Below are positions 1-9,043 of a stretch of DNA of 64,000 bases, piece by piece. The notes beneath the pieces are model-generated. The model worked only from the letters and a program-made list of their open reading frames with translations. It was not told where the DNA came from and made no database searches. Made by a program: the position numbers and the translations under genes. The DNA comes from Ochrobactrum sp. BTU1. GTDB taxonomy: Bacteria > Pseudomonadota > Alphaproteobacteria > Rhizobiales > Rhizobiaceae. Location: contig CP076354.1 in assembly GCA_018798825.1 (NCBI GenBank), positions 372,001 to 436,000 of the forward strand, given 5' to 3'. How positions within the stretch are numbered: the first letter of the stretch is position 1; every line of letters begins with the position of its first letter.

Positions 1-158
1 TTGAATTAATACATTAATACTTATCCGTTTTCATATATCTATGAAAAAATACATGTAATTTTGAATTTAATATTCGATCAACTACATCACGAGATGCCAT
101 TGGATAGCGTAGAAGGACTGCGCTGTTTTAAATTCTGATCTCCAGTCGGAAAATGGCT

Positions 159-192
159 GCGGCGGGCTTAACTATAATGTTAGGCCCGCCGC
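159..192. terminator. Stem-loop terminator downstream of allE, probably bidirectional
   Basis: A 13-bp stem (159-171 pairs with 180-192, one G-T wobble) has an 8-nt loop. On the plus strand it is followed by TTTTATTT, so the better T-run serves a gene entering from the left. On the minus strand it lies 15 nt beyond the stop of the ureidoglycine aminohydrolase gene and could end that operon. The AT-rich stretch 1-158 holds no gene I can support. Confidence 0.65.
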
Positions 193-206
193 TTTTATTT
201 GCGCTG

Positions 207-1028
207 TTATCGCGACAGCTTCATATGACGATTGACGTCCTTGTAAAGCAGATAGCGGAATTTGCCTGGCCCGCCAGCATAGCAAGCCTGCGGGCAGAAG
301 GCGCGCAGCCACATGAAATCGCCCGCTTCTACTTCCACCCAATCTTGATTGAGGCGATAGACGGCTTTGCCTTCCAGCACATAAAGCCCGTGTTCCATGA
401 CATGGGTTTCGGCAAAGGGAATGACGCCGCCCGGCTCGAATGTCACGACTGTCACATGCATGTCGTGGCGCAGATCGTTTGGATCGACAAAGCGCGTTGT
501 CGCCCATGCTCCATTGGTGTCAGGCATCGGCGTTGGTGCAATGGTCTTCTCGTTGAGGAAAAGCGGCTCCGGCACGTCAAGGCCCTCGACCTTTTCATAA
601 GCCTTGCGCACCCAATGGAAGCGCGCGACGGCGCTTGAATTGTTGCGAAGCGTCCAGCCGCTCTTTGGCGGCAGATAGGCATAGCCGCCTTCGGTCAGCA
701 CATGGTCTTTGCCTGAAAGCGTGACGGTGATTTCGCCTTCGACAACGAACAACACACCCTGTGCGCCGTCATCAAGCTCTGTGCGGTCACTACCGCCGCC
801 GGGCTGCACTTCCATAATATATTGCGAGAAAGTCTCGGCAAAACCTGATAGTGGGCGAGCGATGATCCATAGCCGTGTCTTGTCCCAGAAGGGCAGGAAA
901 CTTGTGACGATATCGCTGAATGTGCCTTTTGGAATAACCGCATAGGCTTCGGTGAACATCGCGCGATCAGTCAGAATTTGCGTCTGTGGCGGCAGGCCAC
1001 CGGTCGGTGCGTAATAATTACGGCTCAT
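207..1028 (-). CDS. allE: (S)-ureidoglycine aminohydrolase, bicupin
   Basis: This 273-residue protein has two cupin domains (about residues 60-130 and 190-260). The second carries the metal-site pattern ETHVMEHG (207-214) and a later Gln near 247, as expected for the manganese enzyme that releases ammonia from (S)-ureidoglycine to give (S)-ureidoglycolate. The gene lies 12 nt after the allantoinase/OHCU decarboxylase gene on the same strand, so the two are very likely one operon for ureide breakdown. Some databases name close relatives 'bifunctional allantoicase/ureidoglycine aminohydrolase'; nothing in the sequence suggests a second, allantoicase-type domain. The family assignment is firm; the substrate is inferred from family and context. 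Confidence 0.88.
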   Translation of the reverse strand: MSRNYYAPTGGLPPQTQILTDRAMFTEAYAVIPKGTFSDIVTSFLPFWDKTRLWIIARPLSGFAETFSQYIMEVQPGGGSDRTELDDGAQGVLFVVEGEITVTLSGKDHVLTEGGYAYLPPKSGWTLRNNSSAVARFHWVRKAYEKVEGLDVPEPLFLNEKTIAPTPMPDTNGAWATTRFVDPNDLRHDMHVTVVTFEPGGVIPFAETHVMEHGLYVLEGKAVYRLNQDWVEVEAGDFMWLRAFCPQACYAGGPGKFRYLLYKDVNRHMKLSR

Positions 1029-1040
1029 TGTTGCCTCTGA

Positions 1041-2468
1041 TCAATACAGTGTTTCGGGAAGAATATCTTTGAGCCGCAGCAGCGCGATGCGCTCGACCTG
1101 TTCGGATGCTGTTTCCAGCTCCGCCTGCTTGCTGTTTTCGACGCGCCGTTTGAAAGCATCGAGAATCTCATGGCGGTTGCGGCCCTTGACCGCGATGATG
1201 AACGGGAAGCCGAACTTATTGGTATAGGCGTCGTTGAGTTCGGTGAATGTCTTGCGTTCATCATCCGTCAGAGCATCAAGACCGGCAGATGCCTGCTCAG
1301 ATGTGGATTCTGGTGTAAGGCGTTTGGCCGCCGCAAGCTTTCCTGCAAGATCGGGATGGGCACGCAACACACCGAGCTTTTCATCGTCTGATGCAGCGCG
1401 GAATGCCCGGACCAGAACCGTATGAAGACCGGATGCAGAATCGGCCAGTTCCGTCAGGCCGGTGTCGTAGGCGCGTTCGGCAATCCATGGCGAGTGCTCG
1501 AAAATCCCGCCATAGCGTGCAACAAAATCCGCCTTGCTGGCCTTGGATGGCACAACATCGATTTGTTTCGGTTTGTGATGTTCGTGCCAGTGACGCGCAA
1601 TATCGACGCGCTTGGCAACCCACACCTTGTCATGGCTCTGTACGTAATCAAGGAAGCGTTCAAGTGCTGCCACACGACCTGGACGCCCGACCAGACGGCA
1701 ATGCAGGCCAATCGACATCATCTTTGGCGCGCCTTCTGCACCCTCGCGATAAAGCACGTCGAACGTGTCTTTGAGATAGGTGTAGAACTGATCGCCGGAG
1801 TTAAAGCCCTGTGGCGTGGCAAAGCGCATGTCATTGGTGTCGAGCGTATAAGGCACGATCAGATGCGGACCCTTTGGCCCCTTAACCCAATAAGGCAGTT
1901 CATCGGCATAGGAATCGGCTGAATAGAGGAAACCGCCTTCCTCCATCACCAGCTTCAGCGTGTTATCCGACGGCTTGCCCTGATAAATACCGAGTGGGCG
2001 AGAGCCGGTAATCTCCGTGTGCAGACGTACCGCTTCGCGAATATGTTCGCGTTCTATCTCTTCGGGTACATCCTTATATTCCCACCAGCGCAGGCCGTGG
2101 CTGGCAATTTCCCAGTCGGCTTCCTTCATGGCGCTGATGGCCTCGGGATTGCGCTCCATGGCAAGGGTCACGCCATAGACAGTCACTGGCATGTTGCGTC
2201 GCGTAAACGCGCGCCACAAACGCCAGAAGCCTGAGCGGGCGCCATATTCGTAAATGGACTCCATATTGAGGTTGCGCTGGCCGTTCCATGCCTGCGCGCC
2301 GACGATTTCCGAAAGCAGGCATTCGGACGCCGGATCGCCATCGAGGATGCAGCTTTCGCCGCCTTCCTCATAATTGACGACAAACTGCACCGCTATATTG
2401 GCCCCACCCGGCCATTGTGGGTCTGGAGTGTTGCGGCCATAGCCAACCAGATTGCGCGGATAACTCAT
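1041..2468 (-). CDS. puuE: Fused allantoinase (PuuE type) and OHCU decarboxylase
   Basis: This 475-residue protein joins two enzymes. Residues about 1-310 are a polysaccharide-deacetylase-fold allantoinase of the PuuE type, beginning MSYPRNLVGYGRNTPDPQWP. Residues about 320-475 are 2-oxo-4-hydroxy-4-carboxy-5-ureidoimidazoline (OHCU) decarboxylase, with the FxxxxGGIFEHSPWIAE segment, the catalytic-type motif RAHPDLAGKL and a C-terminal NKFGFPFIIAVKG. The decarboxylase makes (S)-allantoin, which the allantoinase half then opens to allantoate, so consecutive steps sit on one chain. The start at 2468 is chosen over the in-frame start at 2528 because AGGGA precedes it at the right distance and homologues begin there. 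It is divergent from uraH. Confidence 0.9.
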   Translation of the reverse strand: MSYPRNLVGYGRNTPDPQWPGGANIAVQFVVNYEEGGESCILDGDPASECLLSEIVGAQAWNGQRNLNMESIYEYGARSGFWRLWRAFTRRNMPVTVYGVTLAMERNPEAISAMKEADWEIASHGLRWWEYKDVPEEIEREHIREAVRLHTEITGSRPLGIYQGKPSDNTLKLVMEEGGFLYSADSYADELPYWVKGPKGPHLIVPYTLDTNDMRFATPQGFNSGDQFYTYLKDTFDVLYREGAEGAPKMMSIGLHCRLVGRPGRVAALERFLDYVQSHDKVWVAKRVDIARHWHEHHKPKQIDVVPSKASKADFVARYGGIFEHSPWIAERAYDTGLTELADSASGLHTVLVRAFRAASDDEKLGVLRAHPDLAGKLAAAKRLTPESTSEQASAGLDALTDDERKTFTELNDAYTNKFGFPFIIAVKGRNRHEILDAFKRRVENSKQAELETASEQVERIALLRLKDILPETLY

Positions 2469-2723
2469 ATGGAATTCCCTCGGTTTTTGTCTGTTTTGCC
2501 TATGATAATAAAGATTTACGCGGACCATTCCCCCTCAAAATTTTGAAAGACATCCAACGATTATCATCTTTCCCAAGACAGGACTTAGGTAAATACTCAC
2601 AATCGGGAACAAGTGTGGTTCGCAATGGCTTGAATGTCGCGCGAAATAAACCACATAAAAACAAGTGCTTGCAATGGTTCTAACGGTGATGCCGGAAGAA
2701 TCGTGCAGGCGGCAGGAGTACAA
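2469..2723. promoter_or_regulatory. Divergent promoter region between puuE-allE and uraH-xdhABC
   Basis: This 255-nt spacer separates two divergent purine operons and must contain both promoters. It is AT-rich and includes the perfect palindrome CAAAATTTTG at 2536-2545. I could not assign -35/-10 boxes with confidence. No gene is visible in it; the short open frames here lack ribosome-binding sites and similarity to anything I know. Confidence 0.5.
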
Positions 2724-3089
2724 ATGGGAAGCCAAGCAAGCGGTCAGGGCCGGTTAACGACGCATGTCCTTGATACGGTCAGTGGTAAACCAGCCGCAAA
2801 TCTGCGCATCGAATTACGCCGCATCGAGAATCAGCAGGCAGAGATTCTGCGCGAAATCCGCACCAATGCTGATGGTCGCTGTGATGCGCCGCTGCTTGCG
2901 GGCGATGCGCTACATTCTGGTTCATATGAGCTGCTTTTCCATGTCGGCGAATATTTCGGCAAAAGCGATGATGCGATCCCGTTTCTGGATGTGGTGCCGC
3001 TACGCTTTGGTGTTTCCGACGAAAAGGCGCATTATCATGTGCCGCTTCTGGTTTCGCCATTTTCCTATTCAACCTATCGCGGGAGCTGA
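2724..3089 (+). CDS. uraH: 5-hydroxyisourate hydrolase (transthyretin-like)
   Basis: This 121-residue protein has the hallmarks of the transthyretin-like HIU hydrolases: an N-terminal [14 protein letters not shown] segment with the catalytic-type histidine, and the diagnostic C-terminal tetrapeptide YRGS. It hydrolyses 5-hydroxyisourate, the product of urate oxidation, to OHCU, which feeds the decarboxylase domain of the divergent puuE product. The start at 2724 is preceded by GGCAGGAG at 2711-2718; the longer in-frame reading from 2634 has no good ribosome-binding site. It is the first gene of a probable uraH-xdhABC operon, with only 5 nt to xdhA. Confidence 0.93.
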   Translation: MGSQASGQGRLTTHVLDTVSGKPAANLRIELRRIENQQAEILREIRTNADGRCDAPLLAGDALHSGSYELLFHVGEYFGKSDDAIPFLDVVPLRFGVSDEKAHYHVPLLVSPFSYSTYRGS

Positions 3090-3094
3090 GCGAT

Positions 3095-4573
3095 ATGGGT
3101 CAAGCAGTCAGACATAATATCCGCTTTCTGCTGAACGGCGAGACAGTTGAGCTCGACCGCGTTTCGCCGACAGAAACCTTGCTCGATTATCTGCGTCTTT
3201 CCTGCAAACTGCGCGGCAGCAAGGAAGGCTGCGGCGAGGGCGATTGTGGTGCTTGCACGGTGCTGGTCGGCAAGATCGTTGGTGACGAACTCGTCTATGA
3301 AAGCGTGAATGCCTGCATCCGCTTCGTGGGCTCGCTGGACAGTTGTCATGTCGTCACCATCGAGCATTTGCGCGGCTGCGACGGTGGTTTGCATCCGGTG
3401 CAGAAGGCGATGATCGATTTTCACGGCTCGCAATGCGGCTTCTGCACGCCGGGCTTCGTCATGTCGCTTTATGGTCTGTGGATGCGCAATCCAAAGCCTG
3501 CGGATGCTCACATTGAAAAGGCGCTGCAAGGCAATCTTTGCCGTTGCACCGGCTACGAAGCGATCATGCGTGCAGCGCGTGTGATTTCTGACTACGGCAC
3601 TTTGATGGACGATCCGCTTGCTGTTGAACGTGCGCATGTCATTAGCCAGTTGACGGAATTGCGTGATGGCGCGCGGGTTGAAGTGGGTAGTGGTAAAGAT
3701 CGTCTGGTCGTGCCTGCCGATATTGATGATTTTGCCACTGTTTATGCAGCCGAAGCCAAGGCAACAATCGTTGCCGGTTCAACTGATGTCGGCCTTTGGG
3801 TTACCAAGATGATGCGCGATATTTCGCCGGTGATCTTTATTGGGCATCTCAATGAACTGCGCACAATGAGCGAAGAAGATGGCGTCATCACCATTGGTGC
3901 AGGCGTCACCTATACGGAAGCCTTTTCGTTTTTGGCAAAGCGTATTCCAGCGCTGGGAAGCCTCATCAACCGCATTGGTGGTGAACAAGTACGCAATATG
4001 GGCACCATCGGCGGCAACATCGCCAATGGTTCGCCGATTGGCGACACGCCGCCGCCATTGATCGCGCTTGATGCAAAGCTCACGCTCCGCAAGGGAACAG
4101 AACGCCGCACCATTCCTCTGCAAGAGTTCTTCATCGCCTATGGCAAGCAGGATCGTCAGCACGGCGAGTTTGTGGAAGCCGTGCATGTGCCAGTGCCGCT
4201 TGAAGGCAGTCAGTTTGCCATTCACAAGATTTCCAAACGGTTTGAAGAGGATATCACAGCAACGCTCGGTGCCTTCCATCTGACGCTTGATATGCAAGGC
4301 AAAGTCGCATCCATCCGTATTGCCTATGGCGGTATGGCTGCAACGCCCAAGCGGGCATCCAATGTGGAAGCAGCGCTGACGGGTAAACTATGGAATGAGG
4401 AAAACGTTGAAGCCGCACTCGAAGCCTATGGTCTCGACTATCAGCCTCTAAGCGATATGCGCGCGACAGCCGATTATCGTTTGCTGGTTGCGAAGAATTT
4501 GCTCCGCCGCTTCTATGCTGAAACGCAAGGTGAGAGCGAACCTTTGCGTAAGCCAAACGTTGAAGCTGCATAA
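3095..4573 (+). CDS. xdhA: Xanthine dehydrogenase small subunit (2Fe-2S and FAD)
   Basis: The 492-residue iron-sulfur/flavin subunit begins with a plant-ferredoxin-like domain (C46, C51, C54 in EGCGEGDCGACTV). A second [2Fe-2S] domain follows with CGFCTPGF and CRCTGY. The FAD-binding domain spans about residues 200-480 and contains VAGSTDVGLW and NMGTIGGNIANGSPIGDTPP. It passes electrons from the molybdenum site of XdhB to NAD+ during hypoxanthine/xanthine oxidation to urate. It sits between uraH and xdhB in one operon, and the length is normal for a split bacterial XDH. Confidence 0.95.
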   Translation: MGQAVRHNIRFLLNGETVELDRVSPTETLLDYLRLSCKLRGSKEGCGEGDCGACTVLVGKIVGDELVYESVNACIRFVGSLDSCHVVTIEHLRGCDGGLHPVQKAMIDFHGSQCGFCTPGFVMSLYGLWMRNPKPADAHIEKALQGNLCRCTGYEAIMRAARVISDYGTLMDDPLAVERAHVISQLTELRDGARVEVGSGKDRLVVPADIDDFATVYAAEAKATIVAGSTDVGLWVTKMMRDISPVIFIGHLNELRTMSEEDGVITIGAGVTYTEAFSFLAKRIPALGSLINRIGGEQVRNMGTIGGNIANGSPIGDTPPPLIALDAKLTLRKGTERRTIPLQEFFIAYGKQDRQHGEFVEAVHVPVPLEGSQFAIHKISKRFEEDITATLGAFHLTLDMQGKVASIRIAYGGMAATPKRASNVEAALTGKLWNEENVEAALEAYGLDYQPLSDMRATADYRLLVAKNLLRRFYAETQGESEPLRKPNVEAA

Positions 4574-4583
4574 GGAGGGTGAC

Positions 4584-6941
4584 ATGAACAAGCATCCTGC
4601 AAACGCAATCAAAGCCGCCCGCATTAAAGGTGGCGTCGCTACCGATCAGCGTCATGATTCAGCGCACAAGCATGTGACAGGCGAAGCGGTCTATATCGAC
4701 GATATTCCGGAACCTGAAGGCACGCTGCATATCGGCGTCGGCTTCTCGACGGTCGCCCATGCCAAGATCAATGCTACGGACCTGTCTGCCGTGCGCGCTG
4801 CTCCCGGTGTCGTTGATGTGCTGACTTATAAAGATGTACCGGGCGAAAACGACGTCTCGCCATCGGGGATGCACGACGATCCGATCTTCGCGGTTGATAA
4901 TGTTCAGTTCCACGGTCAGCCGATTTTTGCGGTTGTTGCCCGCACGCGTGATCAGGCGCGCCGCGCAGCCCGTCTTGCCAAGGTCGAATATGAAGAAATG
5001 CCGGGCCTGTTCTCGATTTCCGGTCTCGATGGTTACAAGGACAAGCTGGTTTTTACCCCGCTGACGCTCAATCGTGGTGATGCTCGCAAAGCCATTGATG
5101 ACGCACCGCGCAAGGTCAAAGCGCGTATGAAAGTCGGTGGGCAGGATCACTTCTACCTTGAAGGGCAGGCCTCGCTCGCAATCCCTGGCGAAGATGACGA
5201 TGTGACCATCTATTGCTCCACACAAGGCCCAAGCGAAACCCAGCATCTGGTCGCCCATGCGCTGGGTGTGCCGAGCCATTCGGTGACGGTTGAAGTGCGC
5301 CGTATGGGTGGCGGTTTCGGTGGTAAGGAAACACAGGCCAATCAATGGGCAGCGATTGCTGCTATCGCAGCCAAGAAGCACAAGCGCGCCGTTAAAGTTC
5401 GTCTTGATCGTGATGAGGATATGACCTCAACCGGCAAGCGGCATGATTTCATGATCGATTATGAAGTCGGTTTCGACGATGAGGGCAATATCCTCGGTGT
5501 CGATTATATGTTCGCGCTGAATGCGGGTTTCTCTGCCGACCTGTCCGGTCCGGTGGGCGACCGCGCGCTGTTTCATTGCGACAATGCCTATTTCTTCCCT
5601 GCCGTTCATGCGCAGTCGGCGCCGCTTTATACCAATACCGTTTCCAACACGGCATTTCGTGGTTTCGGCGGTCCGCAGGGCATGGTGGGGGCCGAGCGCG
5701 TGATTGAGGAAGTGGCTTTTGCTGTTGGCAAAGACCCGCTCGAAATTCGCAAGCTCAATTTCTACGATGCCATGGGCACCGAAGGTGGCACGCGCAATGT
5801 CACGCCCTATCACCAAAAGGTGGAAGATTGCATCATCCAGCGTATCGTTTCCGAACTTGAGGAAAGCGCTGATTACGCGAAGCGCCGCGAGGCAATCCGT
5901 GAATTCAACGCCAAAAGCCGCTATGTCAAACGCGGCATGTCACTGACGCCAGTGAAATTCGGCATCTCTTTCACCAAGACGGAATCCAATCAGGCTGGCG
6001 CGCTGGTGCATGTCTATAATGACGGCTCGGTGCATATGAACCATGGCGGCACGGAGATGGGGCAGGGGCTTCATCTGAAAGTGGCGCAGGTTGTGGCCGA
6101 AGAGTTTCAGATTGATCTTGATCGGGTAAAGATTACCGCAACAACGACCGCGAAAGTGCCAAACACAGCGCCTACGGCGGCATCGTCCGGTGCTGATTTG
6201 AATGGTATGGCCGCACAGGATGCGGCGCGTCAGATCAAGAAGCGCCTTCTTCATTTTGCAGCCCAGCAATATCAGGTGCCGGAAGATCAAGTCGTGTTTC
6301 TCCCGAACCGTATTCGGGTGGGCAATCAGGAGATCAGCTTCAACGATCTGGTGAAGCAGGCCTATATCGGGCGCGTGCAACTTTCAGCATCGGGTCATTA
6401 CAAGACACCGAAAATCCACTGGGATCGCGCCAAGGGTAAAGGCCACGCCTTCTATTATTACGCCTATGGCGCGGCTTGCTCGGAAGTTTCCGTTGATACG
6501 CTGACCGGTGAATATGTGGTGGAACGCACCGATATTCTTCATGATACCGGGCGGTCGCTCAACCGCGTCATCGATCTTGGCCAGATTGAAGGCGGCTTCG
6601 TGCAGGGCATGGGCTGGCTGACTACGGAAGAGCTTGTCTGGGACGACAAAGGCCGACTGCGTACACATGCACCGTCAACCTACAAGATCCCGCTTGCATC
6701 AGATCGTCCGAAGATTTTCAATGTGGCGCTGACCGACTGGTCTGAAGCTTACGAGCCAACGATCCACCGCTCCAAGGCCGTAGGTGAACCGCCGCTGCCG
6801 CATGGCATGTCTGTGCTTTATGCGCTGTCGGACGCGGTTGCCAGTGTTGCCGATCACAAAATCAGTCCGCGCCTTGATGCGCCAGCAACGCCCGAGCGCG
6901 TGCTGATGGCTATCGAGCGGTTACGAAGTCAGAAAGGCTGA
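4584..6941 (+). CDS. xdhB: Xanthine dehydrogenase large subunit (molybdopterin)
   Basis: This 785-residue molybdenum-cofactor subunit contains GGGFGGKE, FRGFGGPQG, GGTEMGQGLH and the late KAVGEPPLP segment that carries the active-site glutamate of xanthine dehydrogenases. The start at 4584 is supported by the strong ribosome-binding site AAGGAGGG just before it; the open frame upstream (from 4488) overlaps xdhA and is not needed. With XdhA it oxidises xanthine to urate in the cytoplasm. Ten nucleotides separate it from xdhA, and xdhC begins 4 nt after its stop. Confidence 0.95.
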   Translation: MNKHPANAIKAARIKGGVATDQRHDSAHKHVTGEAVYIDDIPEPEGTLHIGVGFSTVAHAKINATDLSAVRAAPGVVDVLTYKDVPGENDVSPSGMHDDPIFAVDNVQFHGQPIFAVVARTRDQARRAARLAKVEYEEMPGLFSISGLDGYKDKLVFTPLTLNRGDARKAIDDAPRKVKARMKVGGQDHFYLEGQASLAIPGEDDDVTIYCSTQGPSETQHLVAHALGVPSHSVTVEVRRMGGGFGGKETQANQWAAIAAIAAKKHKRAVKVRLDRDEDMTSTGKRHDFMIDYEVGFDDEGNILGVDYMFALNAGFSADLSGPVGDRALFHCDNAYFFPAVHAQSAPLYTNTVSNTAFRGFGGPQGMVGAERVIEEVAFAVGKDPLEIRKLNFYDAMGTEGGTRNVTPYHQKVEDCIIQRIVSELEESADYAKRREAIREFNAKSRYVKRGMSLTPVKFGISFTKTESNQAGALVHVYNDGSVHMNHGGTEMGQGLHLKVAQVVAEEFQIDLDRVKITATTTAKVPNTAPTAASSGADLNGMAAQDAARQIKKRLLHFAAQQYQVPEDQVVFLPNRIRVGNQEISFNDLVKQAYIGRVQLSASGHYKTPKIHWDRAKGKGHAFYYYAYGAACSEVSVDTLTGEYVVERTDILHDTGRSLNRVIDLGQIEGGFVQGMGWLTTEELVWDDKGRLRTHAPSTYKIPLASDRPKIFNVALTDWSEAYEPTIHRSKAVGEPPLPHGMSVLYALSDAVASVADHKISPRLDAPATPERVLMAIERLRSQKG

Positions 6942-6945
6942 TGCG

Positions 6946-7773
6946 ATGCTGGGCAGGCGGGACGACATAAGGGCGTTTCTCAATAAACGGCCCGACAGTG
7001 TTCTGATCGAAGTCACTGATGTGAAAGGTTCTGCACCGCGCGATGCAGGTGCCTGGATGCTTGTCGCACGAGACATGATTTTCCGCACTATCGGCGGTGG
7101 CCAGCTCGAATATATGGCGATTGACCATGCCCGCAAAATCCTGGCTGGCGGTAGAGATTCCCCGATGGATGTCCCACTTGGCCCGGAAATTGGCCAATGC
7201 TGCGGTGGCCGCGTGGGCTTAAGCTTCCGGCGGGTTAACCGAGGATTGGCTGAGGACCTTGTTGCCAAAGTTGATGCCGAAATCGCCACCCGCCCGCATA
7301 TCTATGTTTTTGGTGCTGGCCATGTGGGCGATGCTTTGGCCTATTCGCTATCGCTGACACCTGTACGGGTTATTCTGGTGGATACGCGTGAAGCGGAGCT
7401 TATGGCAGTGGATGCTCCAGGCGTCGAAACCTGTCTTGCTGCTATGCCTGAACAGGTAGTGCGCTCGGCACCGCCCGGCAGCGCCTTCATCGTGCTGACC
7501 CATGACCATGCGCTTGATTTCCTGATCGTGGCAGAGGCTTTACAGCGCGACGATGCTCTCTATATCGGCATGATCGGCTCGAAGTCCAAAAAAGCCACTT
7601 TCAAAAATTGGTTGAAACGCGAAATCGGTAGCGATGATTTATTTGAAAATCTCGTCTGTCCGGTTGGTGGCTCAGTCGTGAAAGACAAGCGCCCGGAAGT
7701 CATTGCCGCATTGGCTGCGGCAGAAGTTTTAACCGCTGTGCTCGTTTCCAGTAAAGTTTTACAGCCCGCCTAA
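6946..7773 (+). CDS. xdhC: XdhC, molybdenum cofactor insertion and sulfuration factor
   Basis: This 275-residue protein has the XdhC/CoxI N-terminal part (GSAPRDAGAWMLV, GGGQLEYM, CCGGRVGLSF) and a C-terminal Rossmann-like part (IYVFGAGHVGDALA, YIGMIGSKSKK). In the family, XdhC binds molybdenum cofactor, promotes its sulfuration and delivers it to XdhB, and is not part of the mature enzyme. Its position immediately after xdhB fits that role. It closes the operon; a stem-loop overlaps its stop region. Confidence 0.93.
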   Translation: MLGRRDDIRAFLNKRPDSVLIEVTDVKGSAPRDAGAWMLVARDMIFRTIGGGQLEYMAIDHARKILAGGRDSPMDVPLGPEIGQCCGGRVGLSFRRVNRGLAEDLVAKVDAEIATRPHIYVFGAGHVGDALAYSLSLTPVRVILVDTREAELMAVDAPGVETCLAAMPEQVVRSAPPGSAFIVLTHDHALDFLIVAEALQRDDALYIGMIGSKSKKATFKNWLKREIGSDDLFENLVCPVGGSVVKDKRPEVIAALAAAEVLTAVLVSSKVLQPA

Positions 7774-7792
7774 TTCAATTGATCAGGCGGGC
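7764..7792 (+). terminator. Terminator of the uraH-xdhABC operon
   Basis: A perfect 8-bp stem, GCCCGCCT (7764-7771) and AGGCGGGC (7785-7792), encloses a 13-nt loop and spans the xdhC stop codon. It is followed by GTTATTTA, a modest T-rich tail. The next gene is on the opposite strand and converges on this point, so a terminator is expected here. Confidence 0.6.
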
Positions 7793-7900
7793 GTTATTTA
7801 CAGTATTTCCAGCAAAAGTGCGAAGCGGTTGTGTGTTGGATAATGCGATAAAAGCAAAGAGTAGAGCGACCTTTGTGCGCCCAAAAGGGCGCACGGCGCT

Positions 7901-8815
7901 TTAAGCCAGTGCTTCGCGGATCAAGCGCTGGCAGCGTTCCGTCATGAAATCGATAATCAGGCGGACCTTCGGGTCCTGAAATCGCTTGTGCGGATAGATC
8001 GCAGCAAGCTGGATCGACGCTGGCGGTGTGCTCTCAAGAATTGGCACGAGCCTCCCATCGCGGATATATTCCTTCACCTCAAACAGCGGTTTGTTGATGA
8101 TTCCGCGTCCACCAAGCGCCCATTGCGTCAATACGTCGCCATCATCGGAGTCATAAGGACCAGTGACTTCGAACTTACGCAGACCTTCCGGCGTTTGCAG
8201 CGACCAGTAAAACTCTTTGGAGCCGGGAAACCGCAGCAGAAGGCAATCATATTTGTCGCCCAAAAGCTCTTCCGGCGACTGTGGCGTGCCATGCTTTTCC
8301 AGATATTCAGGTGCAGCACAGATCACACGTTCGCAGTTAAGAATACCGCGCATCCGCAAGTTGGAATTTTCCAGAACGCCTAATTTGAAAGCAACATCAA
8401 CGCTTTCGCTCATGATATCGATCTCATGGTCAGATAGTCGCAGGCGCACTTCGATGTCCGGATATTTGTCGTGAAACTCCGGAATTCCCGATGCGATAAG
8501 CCTCCGACCCAGTCCCAGAGGTGCTGTAATGCGAATCGAACCTTTGGGATTCTTGGCAAGTTCGGCGACGGCTGCTTCGGCTTCATCCACTGCTTCGAGG
8601 ATCTTTAAAGCACCATCATAAAATATGCGGCCATGCTCGGTTGGCGTCAGTTTGCGTGTCGTTCTGTTGAAGAGACGCACACCAAGATGCTTCTCCAACT
8701 CCTTGATTCGATTACTTGCAACAGCTGGCGAAGCGCGCTGGTCACGGCCTGCTGCTGACAAATTCCCCAATTCGACAACGCGCACAAAAACGCGCAGATT
8801 ATCAAGATAAGACAT
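7901..8815 (-). CDS. LysR-family transcriptional regulator, probable purine-catabolism regulator
   Basis: This 304-residue protein has an N-terminal winged helix-turn-helix (about 1-60, with LSAAGRDQRASPAVASNRIK and FNRTTRKLTPTEHG) and a C-terminal type-2 periplasmic-binding-like effector domain. The start at 8815 follows GGAGGGG; the longer frame to 8983 has no such site. The gene is divergent from puuD and convergent with xdhC, so purine breakdown is its likely regulon and a purine intermediate its likely effector, but neither is shown by the sequence. A long inverted repeat in the shared intergenic region is a candidate operator. Confidence 0.88.
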   Translation of the reverse strand: MSYLDNLRVFVRVVELGNLSAAGRDQRASPAVASNRIKELEKHLGVRLFNRTTRKLTPTEHGRIFYDGALKILEAVDEAEAAVAELAKNPKGSIRITAPLGLGRRLIASGIPEFHDKYPDIEVRLRLSDHEIDIMSESVDVAFKLGVLENSNLRMRGILNCERVICAAPEYLEKHGTPQSPEELLGDKYDCLLLRFPGSKEFYWSLQTPEGLRKFEVTGPYDSDDGDVLTQWALGGRGIINKPLFEVKEYIRDGRLVPILESTPPASIQLAAIYPHKRFQDPKVRLIIDFMTERCQRLIREALA

Positions 8816-8933
8816 GCGTCCCCTCCACGATTGTCTAGATTTTTTTGAAAGTGATGGTCGTGTTGTGACGTTCCCATTGGTGCAAAGCTTTGGCACATAA
8901 TAAAGTAACGAACAATGGGGCCGCCGCATTGGG

Positions 8934-8958
8934 CCAAAAATCAATAATGGATTTTTGG
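8934..8958. promoter_or_regulatory. Inverted repeat, candidate LysR operator between lysR-type gene and puuD
   Basis: CCAAAAATC (8934-8942) and GATTTTTGG (8950-8958) form a perfect 9-bp inverted repeat with a 7-nt spacer, in the 228-nt divergent spacer. It lies about 85 nt before the puuD start and 120 nt before the regulator start. The position and dyad suit a LysR-type binding site; that it binds this regulator is inference. Confidence 0.5.
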
Positions 8959-9000
8959 AAAACATGATGCGGCAACAAAACAAGACAGAGTGTCCTTTAT

Positions 9001-9016
9001 GCGTCCTTCTGGACGC
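9001..9016 (+). other. Small hairpin in the puuD leader
   Basis: GCGTCC (9001-9006), a TTCT loop and GGACGC (9011-9016) form a perfect 6-bp stem 27 nt before the puuD start codon. It has no T-run, so it is more likely an mRNA leader structure than a terminator. Confidence 0.35.
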
Positions 9017-9043
9017 GACGCGCTCTGAGAATGGGAGTACCGG

